Of a DNA stretch of 45,396 bases, positions 44,724 to 45,396 are shown piece after piece; positions within the stretch are counted from its first letter, which is position 1; each line of letters opens with the position of its first letter. The stretch spans positions 1-45,396 of the forward strand of contig JAFYEM010000005.1 in the NCBI GenBank assembly GCA_017544265.1, in the 5' to 3' direction. The notes beneath the pieces were generated by a model that saw only the letters and a list, made by a program, of their open reading frames with translations, was not told where the DNA came from and searched no databases. The position numbers and the translations under genes were made by a program. This DNA comes from Bacteroidales bacterium (GTDB lineage Bacteria; Bacteroidota; Bacteroidia; Bacteroidales; UBA932).

Positions 44724-45396
44724 ATGACTGGACTTGAAACAAAGACCTTTCAAGACATCAATGTAAAATACCTTAAGGGGTATATGGATTTCTGCACTGA
44801 TAACGGAAACTCCGACTCCACTATAAAAATACGCCTGGGCGAAATCAGGAGAATCTTCAACATCGCCATTCGAGATGGCGTAGCTTCGCAGGAACTCTAT
44901 CCCTTCAGCAGCGGAAAAGAAGACGGAAAAATACGCATTCCCAAGACTGCGCCAACCAAGACCGACCAGTACCTTACGCTGGACAGTATGCGGAAATTGG
45001 CCAATACCCAGATGAAAAACCATGTTTCGGAACGTACCCGTCATCTGTTTCTCTTTTCGTATTACTGCCGGGGAATGAACTGGAAAGATATGGCGCTGCT
45101 GTCCAAGTCAAGCTTCCTCCCCATGGTGGTAACGGATGAAAGCACAAAAGAATCCAAAGAGGTGACGATGATGGAATACCGCCGCTCAAAGACCAAAGGT
45201 GAATTCCTAATCCAGATTACTCCCAACATACAGCGGGAATTGGATTGGTTTGCTAAGAATACGGTTCTGTTTGAAGACTATGCCTTGCCCATCATAAGCG
45301 TTGAAGTGCCTTCCGAGAGACTGGATATGTACATAGCCAAAATCCGTCAGCGCTTCAATGCCTCCCTGAAGAAGATTGCCAAGCAGCTGAAGTTCC
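44724..45396 (+). CDS. Tyrosine recombinase, N-terminally short and cut by the window edge
   Basis: At least 224 residues from ATG 44724. KTFQDINVKYLKGYMDFC and IKIRLGEIRRIFNIAIRDG are the last helices of a phage-integrase SAM-like (core-binding) domain. The catalytic domain starts with YLTLDSMRKL; CRGMNWKDMALL carries the first catalytic Arg, and YRRSKTKGEFLIQI the beta-hairpin Lys region. The His, second Arg and Tyr lie beyond the window. An in-frame TAG at 44706-44708 rules out an upstream extension, so the usual N-terminal arm-type domain and first SAM-like helices are absent. It could be a truncated remnant or a short invertase. Confidence 0.75.
   Translation, partial: MTGLETKTFQDINVKYLKGYMDFCTDNGNSDSTIKIRLGEIRRIFNIAIRDGVASQELYPFSSGKEDGKIRIPKTAPTKTDQYLTLDSMRKLANTQMKNHVSERTRHLFLFSYYCRGMNWKDMALLSKSSFLPMVVTDESTKESKEVTMMEYRRSKTKGEFLIQITPNIQRELDWFAKNTVLFEDYALPIISVEVPSERLDMYIAKIRQRFNASLKKIAKQLKF

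Noticed and set aside
44523-45044. 173-residue open frame on the minus strand over the recombinase start
   Set aside because: The plus-strand frame has clear integrase motifs; the minus frame has none and runs through the inverted repeat.

Overview
The window looks like a chromosomal piece of a Bacteroidales bacterium. The reasons are the promoter boxes of the Bacteroidota type (TAnnTTTG, several with TTTG or TTG 19-20 bases upstream), the near absence of Shine-Dalgarno sequences, the fimbrillin-like lipoproteins with BACON and chitobiase-type modules, the golvesin-domain amidase, and a Bacteroidota-type tyrosine recombinase. Genus-level placement is not possible from sequence reading alone. 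Most of the window is GC-rich core genome; 16.7-20.9 kb and 42.5-44.5 kb are visibly more AT-rich and look accessory.

Layout: 1-140 holds the 3' end of an unidentified gene. 238-2268 (minus) is groES-groEL, with palindromic or direct repeats before, between and after the genes. 2508-7634 (plus) is miaB, then glpK, a small LEA-like lipoprotein, a SPOR-domain protein and a MATE exporter; the last four are joined by ATGA overlaps. 7591-10567 (minus) is an M28-fold protein with a degenerate active site followed by a large TPR protein. 10629-11684 (plus) is a calcineurin-like phosphoesterase.

11687-20669 (minus) is one secreted-protein cluster: a 50-residue small ORF, a very large modular lipoprotein, a DNA/RNA non-specific endonuclease that continues the same reading frame after a single TGA, a second modular lipoprotein, and an M6 zinc metalloprotease. 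This could be an extracellular nucleoprotein-degrading module. 20670-21357 is non-coding and holds two GC-rich repeats with conserved cores and different self-complementary arms. tRNA-Gly(CCC) follows, with its own promoter and terminator.

21513-26667 (minus) is an ABC exporter, a VanZ-like protein and a golvesin/amidase protein. 26775-32951 (plus) is a POT peptide transporter, tldD, pmbA/tldE, a zeta-like kinase and a family 2 glycosyltransferase whose C-terminus is built from a repeat insertion. trkA follows. 34348-38205 (minus) is rlmN, a patatin/outer-membrane-barrel protein and recX. Then come recA, a GH36 alpha-galactosidase and an SDR dehydrogenase (plus). The right end is a small accessory block: a fimbrillin/SusE-like lipoprotein preceded by a second 49-residue small ORF (minus), and a tyrosine recombinase (plus) without the usual N-terminal domain, cut by the window edge.

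The most notable items are the TGA that splits the lipoprotein-nuclease, the small-ORF-plus-lipoprotein pairing seen at two loci, the variable-arm repeat family that also invades a coding region, promoter boxes only 4-6 bases from start codons, and the amidase split by a golvesin domain.
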